From the NCBI RefSeq assembly GCF_001620055.1, contig NZ_LQGY01000062.1, positions 1 through 34,981 of the forward strand: a DNA stretch of 34,981 bases, in the 5' to 3' direction. The notes below the pieces were generated by a model. It was not told where the DNA came from and made no database searches. It saw nothing but the letters and a program-made list of their open reading frames with translations. Shown here one piece after another: positions 8,441 through 15,558 of the stretch. The number at the start of each line of letters is the position of its first letter. Within the stretch, counting starts at the first letter, position 1. Source of the DNA: Agromyces sp. NDB4Y10 (lineage in GTDB: Bacteria > Actinomycetota > Actinomycetes > Actinomycetales > Microbacteriaceae). Position numbers and translations under genes: made by a program.

Positions 8441-8446
8441 TAGGCT
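8441..8446 (+). promoter_or_regulatory. Leaderless -10 box for the polyprenyl synthase gene
   Basis: TAGGCT lies seven bases before the GTG at 8454, and this decides the start. Earlier in-frame codons back to 8388 would run through the promoter. Confidence 0.55.
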
Positions 8447-8453
8447 TGGCGAC

Positions 8454-9575
8454 GTGAATCCGAGCCATCCGGTCGTCCGCCGCGGGTCGAAGCTCGCGGC
8501 CAACCTCGGCCTCAGCGAGCGCGTGTTCGCGTCGTCGGCCGACCGGGCGATGGCGAACGCCATCGACGACGGGCTCGACCGCGTCGAGGCCGGCTTGGTC
8601 GACGAGGTGCGCTTCGCCGACTCGCTCGCGGACGTCTCGGGGCGCTACCTGCTCGAGGCCGGCGGCAAGCGCGTGCGTCCCATGCTCACGCTGCTCACGT
8701 CGCAGCTCGGCAAGGGCATCGTCGACGACGTGGTCACCGCCGCCATGGCCATCGAGATCACGCACCTCGGCTCGCTGTACCACGACGACGTCATGGACGA
8801 GTCCGATCGTCGCCGCGGCGTGCCGACGGCGCAGAACGTGTGGGGCAACTCGGTCGCGATCCTCACCGGCGACCTGCTCTTCGCGCGCGCCAGCCAGCTC
8901 ATGGCCAAGCTCGGGGAGCGCGCCATCCGCATGCAGGCCGACACCTTCGAGCGGCTCGTGCTGGGGCAGCTCAACGAGACCGTGGGGCCCGACCCCGACG
9001 AGGACCCCATCGAGCACTACATCCAGGTGCTGGCCGACAAGACCGGTTCGCTCATCGCGGCCGCCGCGCAGTCGGGCATCGTCTTCTCCGACGCCGACCC
9101 GGCGCTCGAGGCGCCCATCGTCGACTTCGGCGAGAAGATCGGCGTGGCCTTCCAGCTCATCGACGACGTCATCGACCTGTCGCCGCAGCCGGAGGAGACG
9201 GGCAAGGTCCCGGGCACCGACCTGCGGGCGGGTGTCGTGACCCTGCCGCTGCTGCGCCTCGAAGACCTGGCGAAGACGGATGCCGCGTCGGCCGACCTGC
9301 TCGAGCGGATCCGCCGCGACGTCCTGCCGCCCGACGGCGTCGGCGTCGACGACCCCATGGACACCAACACCGGTGCCTCGCGAATCGTGCCGTCGCGTGC
9401 GACGATCGACGCCCTCGTCGACGAGCTGCGCGAGCACGAGGCCACGCGCGCCACGCTCGCCGAGGCGCACCGCTGGGCACGCGAGGCGGTCGCGGCGCTC
9501 GCGCCGGTTCCGGAGGGCAGCGTCAAGAAGGCGCTGACGCGTTTCGCCGACACCATCGTCGAGCGATCGAGCTGA
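8454..9575 (+). CDS. Long-chain polyprenyl diphosphate synthase
   Basis: Trans-prenyltransferase that extends farnesyl or geranylgeranyl diphosphate with isopentenyl diphosphate, very probably making the menaquinone side chain used by MenA. It has 373 residues from the GTG. Both Asp-rich motifs are present: the first, LYHDDVMDESDRRRG, near residues 108-122, and the second, QLIDDVIDLS, near 234-243. GGKRVRP lies near residue 70 and the KTGSLIAAA stretch between the two motifs. The residues before the first motif are ITHLGSLYHDD, with small side chains where short-chain synthases carry bulky aromatics, consistent with a long product. Actinobacterial homologues are called heptaprenyl or octaprenyl synthase; the chain length cannot be fixed here. 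Confidence 0.93.
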   Translation: MNPSHPVVRRGSKLAANLGLSERVFASSADRAMANAIDDGLDRVEAGLVDEVRFADSLADVSGRYLLEAGGKRVRPMLTLLTSQLGKGIVDDVVTAAMAIEITHLGSLYHDDVMDESDRRRGVPTAQNVWGNSVAILTGDLLFARASQLMAKLGERAIRMQADTFERLVLGQLNETVGPDPDEDPIEHYIQVLADKTGSLIAAAAQSGIVFSDADPALEAPIVDFGEKIGVAFQLIDDVIDLSPQPEETGKVPGTDLRAGVVTLPLLRLEDLAKTDAASADLLERIRRDVLPPDGVGVDDPMDTNTGASRIVPSRATIDALVDELREHEATRATLAEAHRWAREAVAALAPVPEGSVKKALTRFADTIVERSS

Positions 9576-9594
9576 TCACAGGAGGACCCTGCAG

Positions 9595-10974
9595 GTGACG
9601 AGGAACAAGCTGCGCCTGGCCATCATCGGCGCCGGACCGGCGGGCATCTACGCCGCCGACATCCTGCTCAAGGCCGAGCGGAACTTCGACGTCTCCATCG
9701 ACCTCTTCGACCACCTGCCCGCCCCGTACGGGCTCGTCCGGTACGGCGTCGCGCCCGACCACCCGCGCATCAAGGGCATCATCACCGCCCTCCGCGAGGT
9801 GCTCGACCGCGGCGACATCCGCATCTTCGGCAACGTGCGGTACGGCACCGACCTCACCCTCGACGACCTGAAGCAGCACTACAACGCGGTCATCTTCGCC
9901 ACGGGCGCCGTGCGCGACGCGTCGCTGACCATCCCGGGTGTCGAGCTCGAGGGCTCGTTCGGTGCGGCCGACTTCGTGAGCTGGTACGACGGCCACCCCG
10001 ACTACCCGCGCGAGTGGCCGCTCGAGGCGCAGTCGGTCGGCGTGATCGGCAACGGCAACGTCGCGCTCGACGTGGCGCGCATCCTCGCCAAGCACCCCGA
10101 GGACCTCCTGCCGACCGAGATCCCCGCGAACGTGTACGCGGGCCTGAAGGACTCGCCCGTCACCGACGTGCACGTCTTCGGCCGCCGCGGCCCGACCTCG
10201 GTGAAGTTCACGCCGCTCGAGCTGCGCGAGCTCGGCGAGCTGCGTGACGTCGACATGATCGTCTACGACGAGGACTTCGACTACGACGACGCCGCGCGTG
10301 CCGCGGTCGCCGGCAACAAGCAGGTCTTCGTCATCGACAAGGTGCTGCAGCAGTGGCGCAAGCGCGAGACCGGCCAGGCGTCGCGGCGCCTCCACCTGCA
10401 CTTCTTCGCCAAGCCCCTCGAGATCGTCGACGACGGCACCGGCCGGGTCAGCGCGATCCGGTACGAGCGCACCGCGCCCGACGGTGAGGGCGGCGTGGTC
10501 GGCACGGGCGAGATCCGCGAGATCCCGATCCAGGCGCTGTACCGCGCGGTCGGCTACTTCGGCTCGCCGCTGCCCGGCATCCCGTTCGACAAGAAGTTCG
10601 GCGTCATCCCGAACCATGAGGGCCAGGTGCTGATCCGCGACAAGGAGACCGGCCAGTCGCGCCAGATGTACGGCGTGTACGCGACCGGCTGGATCAAGCG
10701 CGGCCCGGTCGGGCTCATCGGCCACACGAAGTCCGACGCGATGGAGACCATCAAGCACCTCATCAACGACCTCGGCAACTGGTGGCGGCCGTCGTCGCCG
10801 TCGGAGGAGTCGATCGTCGAGCTGCTCGACTCGCGCGGCATCCGCTGGACCGACCTCGACGGATGGCACCGGCTCGACGAGCACGAGCAGGCGCTCGGGT
10901 CGGCCGAGGAGCGCGCGCGCATCAAGGTCGTGCCGCGCGACGAGATGGTCTCGATCTCGCGCGGCGAGGTCTGA
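9595..10974 (+). CDS. fprA: Ferredoxin/NADP reductase, FprA type
   Basis: FAD enzyme that passes electrons between NADPH and ferredoxin, related to mycobacterial FprA and adrenodoxin reductase. It has 459 residues. The FAD fingerprint GAGPAGIYAAD is near residue 12 and the family segment APYGLVRYGVAPDHPRIK near 42-59. The NADP motif GNGNVALDVARILA is near 152, followed by VFGRRGPTSVKFT. YATGWIKRGPVGLIGHTKSDA near 361-381 closes the FAD site. The GTG start has AGGAGG nine bases upstream, 14 bases after the polyprenyl synthase stop ends at 9575, so the two genes are probably one transcript. A 39-bp repeat begins six bases past its stop. Confidence 0.94.
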   Translation: MTRNKLRLAIIGAGPAGIYAADILLKAERNFDVSIDLFDHLPAPYGLVRYGVAPDHPRIKGIITALREVLDRGDIRIFGNVRYGTDLTLDDLKQHYNAVIFATGAVRDASLTIPGVELEGSFGAADFVSWYDGHPDYPREWPLEAQSVGVIGNGNVALDVARILAKHPEDLLPTEIPANVYAGLKDSPVTDVHVFGRRGPTSVKFTPLELRELGELRDVDMIVYDEDFDYDDAARAAVAGNKQVFVIDKVLQQWRKRETGQASRRLHLHFFAKPLEIVDDGTGRVSAIRYERTAPDGEGGVVGTGEIREIPIQALYRAVGYFGSPLPGIPFDKKFGVIPNHEGQVLIRDKETGQSRQMYGVYATGWIKRGPVGLIGHTKSDAMETIKHLINDLGNWWRPSSPSEESIVELLDSRGIRWTDLDGWHRLDEHEQALGSAEERARIKVVPRDEMVSISRGEV

Positions 10975-10980
10975 CCCCGC

Positions 10981-11019
10981 CGGTGGTCGAGGAGGACGCG
11001 AAGCGCCCGTACCGAGACC
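10981..11019 (-). repeat. 39-bp repeat copy downstream of fprA
   Basis: Full-length unit in inverse orientation, CGGTGGTCGAGGAGGACGCG then AAGCGCCCGTACCGAGACC. It differs from the consensus in GAGGAG for GAGTAG, so it has no in-frame stop, and in the loop base (GAA for GCA). The hairpin core remains. Confidence 0.93.
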
Positions 11020-11070
11020 CGCCCCCACCCAAACCCTGTCAACCCCGCGGCATCCGTCGCCCATCGTGCC

Positions 11071-11076
11071 TAACGT
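11071..11076 (+). promoter_or_regulatory. Leaderless -10 box for the PoxB-like gene
   Basis: TAACGT is followed by six bases and the ATG at 11083. A GCGGCATCCG motif lies 20 bases further upstream. Confidence 0.5.
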
Positions 11077-11082
11077 GACCGG

Positions 11083-12915
11083 ATGGACGCTTCGACGGAC
11101 GATGCAGGCCAGGGCGGCGGCGCCGACGCGACCGTCGCCGACGCGATCGTGGCGCGGCTCGGCGAGTGGGGCGTCGACCGCATCTTCGGCTACAGCGGCG
11201 ACGGGATCAACGGGGTGCTGCTCGCGCTGCGCCGGTCTCCGGACGCGCCCGAGTTCGTGCAGGCCAGGCACGAGGAGAACGCCGCGTTCATGGCGGTGGC
11301 GCACGCGAAGTACACCGGCCGGGTGGGTGTCGTCGCGGCGACGCAGGGGCCGGGCGCCATCCACCTGCTGAACGGCCTGTACGACGCGAAGCTCGACGGC
11401 GCGCCCGTCGTCGCGATCGTGGGCCAGCAGGTCAGCACCGTGCTCGGCACCGAGTACCAGCAGGAGGTCGACCTGCTGCGCCTGTTCGCGGATGTCGCCG
11501 CGCAGTACGCGACGATGGTCGTCTCGGCCGAGCAGGTGCCGGCGGCGATCGACCAGGCCGTGCGGACGGCGCTCGCGACGCGGTCGCCGACGGTCGTCAT
11601 CGTCCCGCACGACGTGCAGGACGAGCCCGCGGCCGAGCCGTCGGGCGAGCACGGGCACGTGACCTCGGCGGTCGGCTACCGCCCGCCGCGCGTGCTGCCC
11701 GACGCCATGGCGGTCGAGCGTGCCGCGGGGGTGCTCGCCGCTGGCGAGCGTCCGGTGCTGCTGCTGGGCCAGGGTGCGCGGCACGGCGTCGACGACGCGA
11801 TCGCGCTCGCGGAACGCCTCGGCGCCGCCGTCGTGACGAGCCTGCTCGGCAAGCCGCTCGTCGACGAGTCGCTGCCGTTCGCGGCCGGCACCATGGGGCA
11901 CCTCGGCACGACCGCGAGTGCGCGGGTCATGGCCGAGTGCGACACGCTGCTGATCGTCGGCTCGAGCGACCCGTGGACGGAGTTCTATCCCGAGCCGGGG
12001 CAGGCTCGCGCGGTGCAGATCGACATCGACGGCCGGGCGGTCGGCCGGCGCTATCCGGTCGAGGTCGGCATCGTCGGCGACGCGAAGGAGACCCTGCGGC
12101 AGCTCGCCGTGCGCCTGCCGCAGGTGCGCACCGACGGATGGCGGGAGCGGGTCGTGGAGCACGTGCGCGAGTGGCGGCGCATCGCGGACGAGCGGGCCGA
12201 GACATCCGGTGCGGCGGTCAACCCGGAGTTCGCCGTGCGCGCCCTCAACGGGCACCTGCCCGACGATGCGATGGTCGCCCTCGACGTCGGCAGCGTCGTC
12301 TACTGGTACGCGCGGCAGCTGCGGCTGCCGCAGAACGCCGATGCGCACCTGTGCAGCACGCTCGCGAGCATGGGATGCGGCGTCCCGTACGGGCTCGCGG
12401 CGAAGCTCGCCTTCCCCGGCCGGGCGGCCGTGGTGCTCGCGGGCGACGGCGGCATGCAGATGACGGGGATCGCGGAGCTCATCACCGTCGCCGACCGATG
12501 GCGGTCGTGGGCGGACCCCACGTTCGTCGTGCTCGTGCTCGACAACGGCGACCTCGCGGAGGTGTCGTGGGAACAGCGCGAGGTCGAGGGCGAGGCGCGA
12601 TTCGCGGTGACGCAGGAGCTGCCGGCGTTCCCGTACGCGCGGTACGCCGAGCTGCTCGGCCTGCACGGCGAGGTCGTCGACTCGCGCGACGACGTCGATG
12701 GGGCGTGGGAGCGTGCGTTCGCGGCCGGTCGGCCCGCGGTGATCCAGCTCGTGAGCGATCGCGACACCCCGCTGCTGCCGCCGCTGCCGCAGGGGCGGGA
12801 CGCGCGCGAGACGATGGCGGGCGCGCTCCGGGCCGAGGGCGGGGCGCCGCTCGCGCGGTTCGAGGAGTACGTGCGGATCGAGGGGGAGTACGACGAGCCC
12901 TCGGTGGTCGAGTAG
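11083..12915 (+). CDS. PoxB-like thiamine diphosphate enzyme (pyruvate oxidase/dehydrogenase type)
   Basis: A 610-residue ThDP enzyme of the acetolactate synthase/pyruvate oxidase superfamily. IFGYSGDGINGVLLAL near residues 31-46 and RHEENAAFMAVAHAKYTG near 62-79 (catalytic Glu about 64) start the Pyr domain. The central FAD or binding-fold domain begins near VERAAGVLAAGERPVLLLGQGA. The PP domain has GDGGMQMTGIAELI near 454 and LVLDNGD near 485, the metal/ThDP motif. Wording such as GYSGDGING and the lack of ALS-specific features suggests pyruvate:quinone oxidoreductase, decarboxylating pyruvate to acetate and feeding electrons to menaquinone. Acetolactate or oxalyl-type activity is possible. 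The last residues, SVVE, and the TAG stop are encoded by a 39-bp repeat copy. Confidence 0.85.
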   Translation: MDASTDDAGQGGGADATVADAIVARLGEWGVDRIFGYSGDGINGVLLALRRSPDAPEFVQARHEENAAFMAVAHAKYTGRVGVVAATQGPGAIHLLNGLYDAKLDGAPVVAIVGQQVSTVLGTEYQQEVDLLRLFADVAAQYATMVVSAEQVPAAIDQAVRTALATRSPTVVIVPHDVQDEPAAEPSGEHGHVTSAVGYRPPRVLPDAMAVERAAGVLAAGERPVLLLGQGARHGVDDAIALAERLGAAVVTSLLGKPLVDESLPFAAGTMGHLGTTASARVMAECDTLLIVGSSDPWTEFYPEPGQARAVQIDIDGRAVGRRYPVEVGIVGDAKETLRQLAVRLPQVRTDGWRERVVEHVREWRRIADERAETSGAAVNPEFAVRALNGHLPDDAMVALDVGSVVYWYARQLRLPQNADAHLCSTLASMGCGVPYGLAAKLAFPGRAAVVLAGDGGMQMTGIAELITVADRWRSWADPTFVVLVLDNGDLAEVSWEQREVEGEARFAVTQELPAFPYARYAELLGLHGEVVDSRDDVDGAWERAFAAGRPAVIQLVSDRDTPLLPPLPQGRDARETMAGALRAEGGAPLARFEEYVRIEGEYDEPSVVE

Positions 12916-12940
12916 GACGCGCAGCGCCCGTACCGAGACC
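12902..12940 (-). repeat. 39-bp repeat overlapping the PoxB-like gene's stop
   Basis: Full-length unit in inverse orientation, beginning CGGTGGTCGAGTAGGACGCG. It overlaps the last four codons and the TAG stop of the preceding gene (12913-12915). Confidence 0.95.
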
Positions 12941-12947
12941 CCGCCCC

Positions 12948-12986
12948 CGGTGGTCGAGTAGGACGCGCAGCGCCCGTACCGAAACC
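12948..12986 (-). repeat. 39-bp repeat, second copy before the Tad locus
   Basis: Same orientation as the copy seven bases upstream, identical except CGAAACC at the end for CGAGACC. The pair forms a near-tandem array between the PoxB-like gene and the prepilin peptidase promoter. Confidence 0.95.
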
Positions 12987-13002
12987 CCGCCCGCAGACCC
13001 GC

Positions 13003-13008
13003 TACGCT
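13003..13008 (+). promoter_or_regulatory. Leaderless -10 box for the prepilin peptidase gene
   Basis: TACGCT lies seven bases before the ATG at 13016. It starts 17 bases after the last 39-bp repeat, so the repeat sits where the -35 region would be expected. Confidence 0.5.
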
Positions 13009-13015
13009 GCACCTC

Positions 13016-13681
13016 ATGCCCGTCGCCGCCGTCCCGGTCCTGACGGTGCTGCTGCCCACGTTGCTCGGCGCGGCGATCGGCTGGGGGCCACTGGTCGACT
13101 GGGCCGATCGTTCGATCCGTCGGCCGTCGGCCGAGCGGATGCCGCTGCGCCGGCTGCGCGTGTGGTCCGCGGTGGCGACCGCCGTGGCGTTCGGGCTCCT
13201 CGCCTGGCGGTTCGGCCTCGACCCGGTGCTGCCGGCGCTGCTCGCGCTCGCGGCGACGGGCGTGGTGCTCTCGATCGTCGACCTCACCGAGCACCGGCTG
13301 CCGAACGCGGTGATGCTGCCCACCCTGATCGCGCTCGCCGTACTCCTGGTGGTCGCCTCGGCGATCTCTGGCGATTGGACGTCGCTGCTCTGGGCGCTCG
13401 CGGGATGCGCGGGCATGTTCGCCCTCTACCTGGTGCTCGCCCTCATCTCGCCGTCGGCGATGGGCATGGGCGACGTGAAGTTCGCCGCACCGCTCGGGCT
13501 CGTGCTCGGCTGGTTCGGTTGGACAGCGTGGTTCGTGGGGGTCTCCGCCGGCTTCGCGATCGGCGGTATCGTCTCGCTCATCGCCCTCGCGACGAGGCGC
13601 GTGACGCTGCGCGGATCCATTCCGTTCGGGCCATCGATGCTCGCCGGAGCCCTCGTGGCCCTGCTCGTTTTCGGCGCCTGA
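13016..13681 (+). CDS. Prepilin peptidase (A24 family, TadV/CpaA type)
   Basis: Membrane aspartic protease that cleaves, and may methylate, the Flp pilin and the TadE/TadG pseudopilins before assembly. It has 221 residues and about six to seven hydrophobic segments. The two catalytic Asp motifs are visible: SIVDLTEHRLPN near residues 84-95 and the signature GMGDVKFAAPLG near 149-160. It is short, without the N-terminal zinc-binding Cys domain of type IV PilD enzymes, as in TadV. It precedes the flp pilin gene by 210 bp and is likely transcribed separately. Confidence 0.92.
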   Translation: MPVAAVPVLTVLLPTLLGAAIGWGPLVDWADRSIRRPSAERMPLRRLRVWSAVATAVAFGLLAWRFGLDPVLPALLALAATGVVLSIVDLTEHRLPNAVMLPTLIALAVLLVVASAISGDWTSLLWALAGCAGMFALYLVLALISPSAMGMGDVKFAAPLGLVLGWFGWTAWFVGVSAGFAIGGIVSLIALATRRVTLRGSIPFGPSMLAGALVALLVFGA

Positions 13682-13768
13682 ACCGCCCTTTCGGACCCTG
13701 CCCTCCGAAACCGGCCGAAGAGGTTAGCAGCGCCACGGTAACGGCGCGGACACAATCGGCCCACGGAA

Positions 13769-13789
13769 TCACCCCCAAACAAGGGGTGA
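13769..13789. promoter_or_regulatory. Inverted repeat upstream of flp
   Basis: TCACCCC, seven-base loop CAAACAA, then GGGGTGA, a perfect 7-bp-arm palindrome 103 bases before the flp ATG. It could be the terminator of the prepilin peptidase gene, although no T-run follows, or an operator for flp. The surrounding 13682-13891 stretch is richer in A/T than its neighbours. Confidence 0.45.
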
Positions 13790-13841
13790 CCCGAAATGGG
13801 GCATATGCACACGTATGGGTGCGCGGATAGCGTGCCGTTTG

Positions 13842-13858
13842 CCGCTTCGCGAAAGCGG
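13842..13858 (+). promoter_or_regulatory. Small hairpin in the flp upstream region
   Basis: CCGCTT, loop CGCGA, AAGCGG, a perfect six-pair hairpin. It is followed by GGTATTTTCTG, whose TATTTT (13865-13870) is a possible -10 box, and by GAAGGG eight bases before the flp ATG as ribosome binding site. The transcription start is not determined. Confidence 0.35.
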
Positions 13859-13891
13859 TCCCGGTATTTTCTGACCCGAAGGGTTCCGCTC

Positions 13892-14089
13892 ATGAACAAG
13901 ATCCTCGCAAAGGCCCAGACCAGCCTCACCAAGCGTCTCGAGACGCTCCGCGAGAAGGAGGAGGGCGCGACCGCAGTCGAGTACGCGCTCATCGTCGGCC
14001 TCGTCTCGCTCGTCATCATCGCTGCGCTCGCGCTGATCGGCCCGGCCGTCGTCACCTTCGTCAACACCGACATCATTCCGAACCTCTGA
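13892..14089 (+). CDS. flp: Flp-type major pilin
   Basis: A 65-residue pre-pilin. A short cytoplasmic leader with basic and acidic residues ends in REKEEGATAVEYALIVGLVSLVIIAAL (shown here as two motifs: EEGATAVEYALI near residues 24-35 and a hydrophobic helix to about residue 55). Processing should occur after the Gly at about 26, and the conserved Glu-Tyr pair follows at the expected +5/+6. The product is the shaft subunit of the Tad pilus. An ATG at 13796 is in frame, but the region between is not pilin-like and GAAGGG supports 13892. A strong hairpin follows the stop codon. Confidence 0.95.
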   Translation: MNKILAKAQTSLTKRLETLREKEEGATAVEYALIVGLVSLVIIAALALIGPAVVTFVNTDIIPNL

Positions 14090-14097
14090 TCAGGATC
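14086..14097 (+). repeat. 12-bp direct repeat, left copy
   Basis: CTGATCAGGATC overlaps the flp stop codon (TGA at 14087-14089). The identical right copy is at 14167-14178, so the pair brackets the flp-tadE hairpins. Each contains the palindrome CTGATCAG. Confidence 0.85.
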
Positions 14098-14119
14098 TCG
14101 CCGGCGTCCCGACCGGCGA
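14098..14119 (+). terminator. Minor hairpin after flp
   Basis: TCGCCGG and CCGGCGA pair perfectly with the eight-base loop CGTCCCGA. It lies between the flp stop and the larger hairpin at 14127. It may help protect the 3' end of a processed flp message. Confidence 0.4.
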
Positions 14120-14126
14120 TCCGAGT

Positions 14127-14164
14127 CGCTCCGGCCGCACCCACTCGAGGGTGCGGCCGGAGCG
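14127..14164 (+). terminator. Strong hairpin between flp and tadE
   Basis: Perfect 16-base arms, CGCTCCGGCCGCACCC and its complement, with the six-base loop ACTCGA. No U-run follows, so it is probably a partial terminator or RNA-stabilising element that keeps the pilin message abundant and lets less transcript through to tadE. Confidence 0.8.
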
Positions 14165-14166
14165 CA

Positions 14167-14178
14167 CTGATCAGGATC
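14167..14178 (+). repeat. 12-bp direct repeat, right copy
   Basis: CTGATCAGGATC, identical to 14086-14097. It runs directly into GGAG (14179-14182), the tadE ribosome binding site. Confidence 0.85.
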
Positions 14179-14189
14179 GGAGCTGACCG

Positions 14190-14579
14190 ATGACCCGACG
14201 TCGGCATGAAGACGGAGCAGCGGCGGTCGAGTTCGCACTCGTCGTCCCCCTGCTGCTCATCATCCTGCTCGCGATCATCAGCCTCGGATGGGTGTTCAAC
14301 CAGCAGTTGACGCTCACCCAGGCTGCACGCGAGGGCGCCCGCATCATCGCGGTCGAGCCCGACGACGCTGCAGCGATCGCTGAGGCGGAAGCCCGTATCA
14401 ACGGCATGGTGGGGGCCGGCGCCACGATCACCTATCCCACCACCTGCTCGGAGTCCGTCGAGGACGACGAGATCACCGTCCGTGTCGAGGCCCCGATCGA
14501 GGACCTTACCGGATGGCTTGCGGCGATCGGTGCCCAGACCACGTTGGCAGGAGTAGGGAGCATGAGATGCGGCGGATGA
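14190..14579 (+). CDS. tadE: TadE-like pseudopilin
   Basis: A 129-residue minor pilin-like protein of the Tad system. A basic N-terminus MTRRRHEDGAAAVEFALVV carries the Glu needed for pilin processing (AAVEFALV), followed by a transmembrane helix and the TadE hallmark QQLTLTQAAREGARIIAV near residues 46-63. The outer part has two Cys (CSES, MRCGG) that could form a disulfide. GGAG seven bases upstream is the ribosome binding site. Its TGA overlaps the alternative downstream ATG of the tadG-like gene, so the two are coupled. Confidence 0.88.
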   Translation: MTRRRHEDGAAAVEFALVVPLLLIILLAIISLGWVFNQQLTLTQAAREGARIIAVEPDDAAAIAEAEARINGMVGAGATITYPTTCSESVEDDEITVRVEAPIEDLTGWLAAIGAQTTLAGVGSMRCGG

Positions 14580-15523
14580 GGTCGGACAAGGAGCTCGGCA
14601 CGGTCGCCGTATGGGTGGCCCTGTCGATGATTCCCATCCTCGCCTTCATGGCGGTCGTCGCGGACGTGGGCATGCTCTACTGGGAGAAGGGTCAGCTCCA
14701 GAACGGCGCCGACGCCGCTGCCCTCGCCGTAGCACAAGAGTGCGCGGCCGAACCGGCGAGCTGCAGCGGCATCGCGGGCGGCGTCGCTACCGAGATGGCG
14801 GGCTTCAATGCCAACGACGATCAGGCGAACGCCGCAATCGCCCATCTCGAGGTCAACGGGCGCGCCGGTAAGGTGACAGTCGAGAGCTCCACGCTGAACA
14901 GCGAGGGCGTGACGGTCGCGCACCCCTTCGCGTCGCTCATCGTGCCAGGCGCGACCACGGTCGACGCCGATGCCACCGCCGAGTGGGGACAGCCGGTCGC
15001 CGGCAACACGCTCGCGCTCGCGATCGACCAGTGCGAGTTCGAGCTCAGTCCTCCCGAAGAGGGCGACCTCATCATGCTGCGCTACGACCAGAACGCCCAG
15101 AACGCCAGCGCCTGCCAGGACGCGCGAGGCGGCTTCGGCTGGCTCGAGTCCGCAAACTGCCGCGCGGACATCTCCGTGGACGGATGGGTCGGCGTGACCA
15201 CCGGAAACAATCCGGGCGGCAGCGGCTGCACCGAGAACTACATCATGAGCCTCATCGGCACCACCGTGGTCGTACCGATCTTCGACGCGTACCGCGGCAC
15301 CGGTGACAACACGGAGTACCACATCGTCGCGTTCGCCGCGCTCGAACTGCTCGACTACCGCATCAGCGGTGACGACCGGGTCGAGCTCCCGCCGGGCTGC
15401 TCCGGTCAGTGCCGTGGCATCCAAGCGCGATTCGTCGAGCTCGTCGACTTCGACGACGAGTTCGAACTGGGGAATGGCGGCGACGCCGGCGTCACCATCG
15501 TCCGGCTCCGGCTCACCGAATAG
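14567..15523 (+). CDS. tadG: TadG-like pilus assembly protein
   Basis: A 318-residue protein with an N-terminal transmembrane helix in the Tad/TadG arrangement: GTVAVWVALSMIPILAFM, then DVGMLYWEKGQLQNGADAAALA near residues 35-56, the conserved segment after the helix. The rest is predicted extracytoplasmic, rich in Gly, Asn and Asp, with about ten Cys that suggest disulfides. There is no von Willebrand A domain, which many TadG proteins have. The ATG at 14567 follows GGGAG at six bases; an in-frame ATG at 14576 overlaps the tadE stop and is the alternative. The exact role of TadG in pilus anchoring is not settled. Confidence 0.82.
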   Translation: MRRMRSDKELGTVAVWVALSMIPILAFMAVVADVGMLYWEKGQLQNGADAAALAVAQECAAEPASCSGIAGGVATEMAGFNANDDQANAAIAHLEVNGRAGKVTVESSTLNSEGVTVAHPFASLIVPGATTVDADATAEWGQPVAGNTLALAIDQCEFELSPPEEGDLIMLRYDQNAQNASACQDARGGFGWLESANCRADISVDGWVGVTTGNNPGGSGCTENYIMSLIGTTVVVPIFDAYRGTGDNTEYHIVAFAALELLDYRISGDDRVELPPGCSGQCRGIQARFVELVDFDDEFELGNGGDAGVTIVRLRLTE

Positions 15524-15558
15524 GCACCACCCCTCCCCTACGGATAGAAGGCACCATC

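Noticed and set aside
11083..12915. Catalytic subunit of acetolactate synthase (ilvB)
   Set aside because: No ilvN or ilvC adjacent, and motifs such as GYSGDGING fit pyruvate oxidase-type enzymes better; kept only as a less likely alternative.
9523..13416. Very long open frame on the minus strand, nearly 1300 codons
   Set aside because: It lies antisense to the polyprenyl synthase, fprA and PoxB-like genes. Its product is Arg/Ala/His/Asp-rich low complexity, as expected for a mirror frame in GC-rich DNA.
13796..13891. Longer flp start at 13796
   Set aside because: The extra residues are not pilin-like, contain the hairpin region and lack a ribosome site; the ATG at 13892 has GAAGGG and gives a normal Flp leader.
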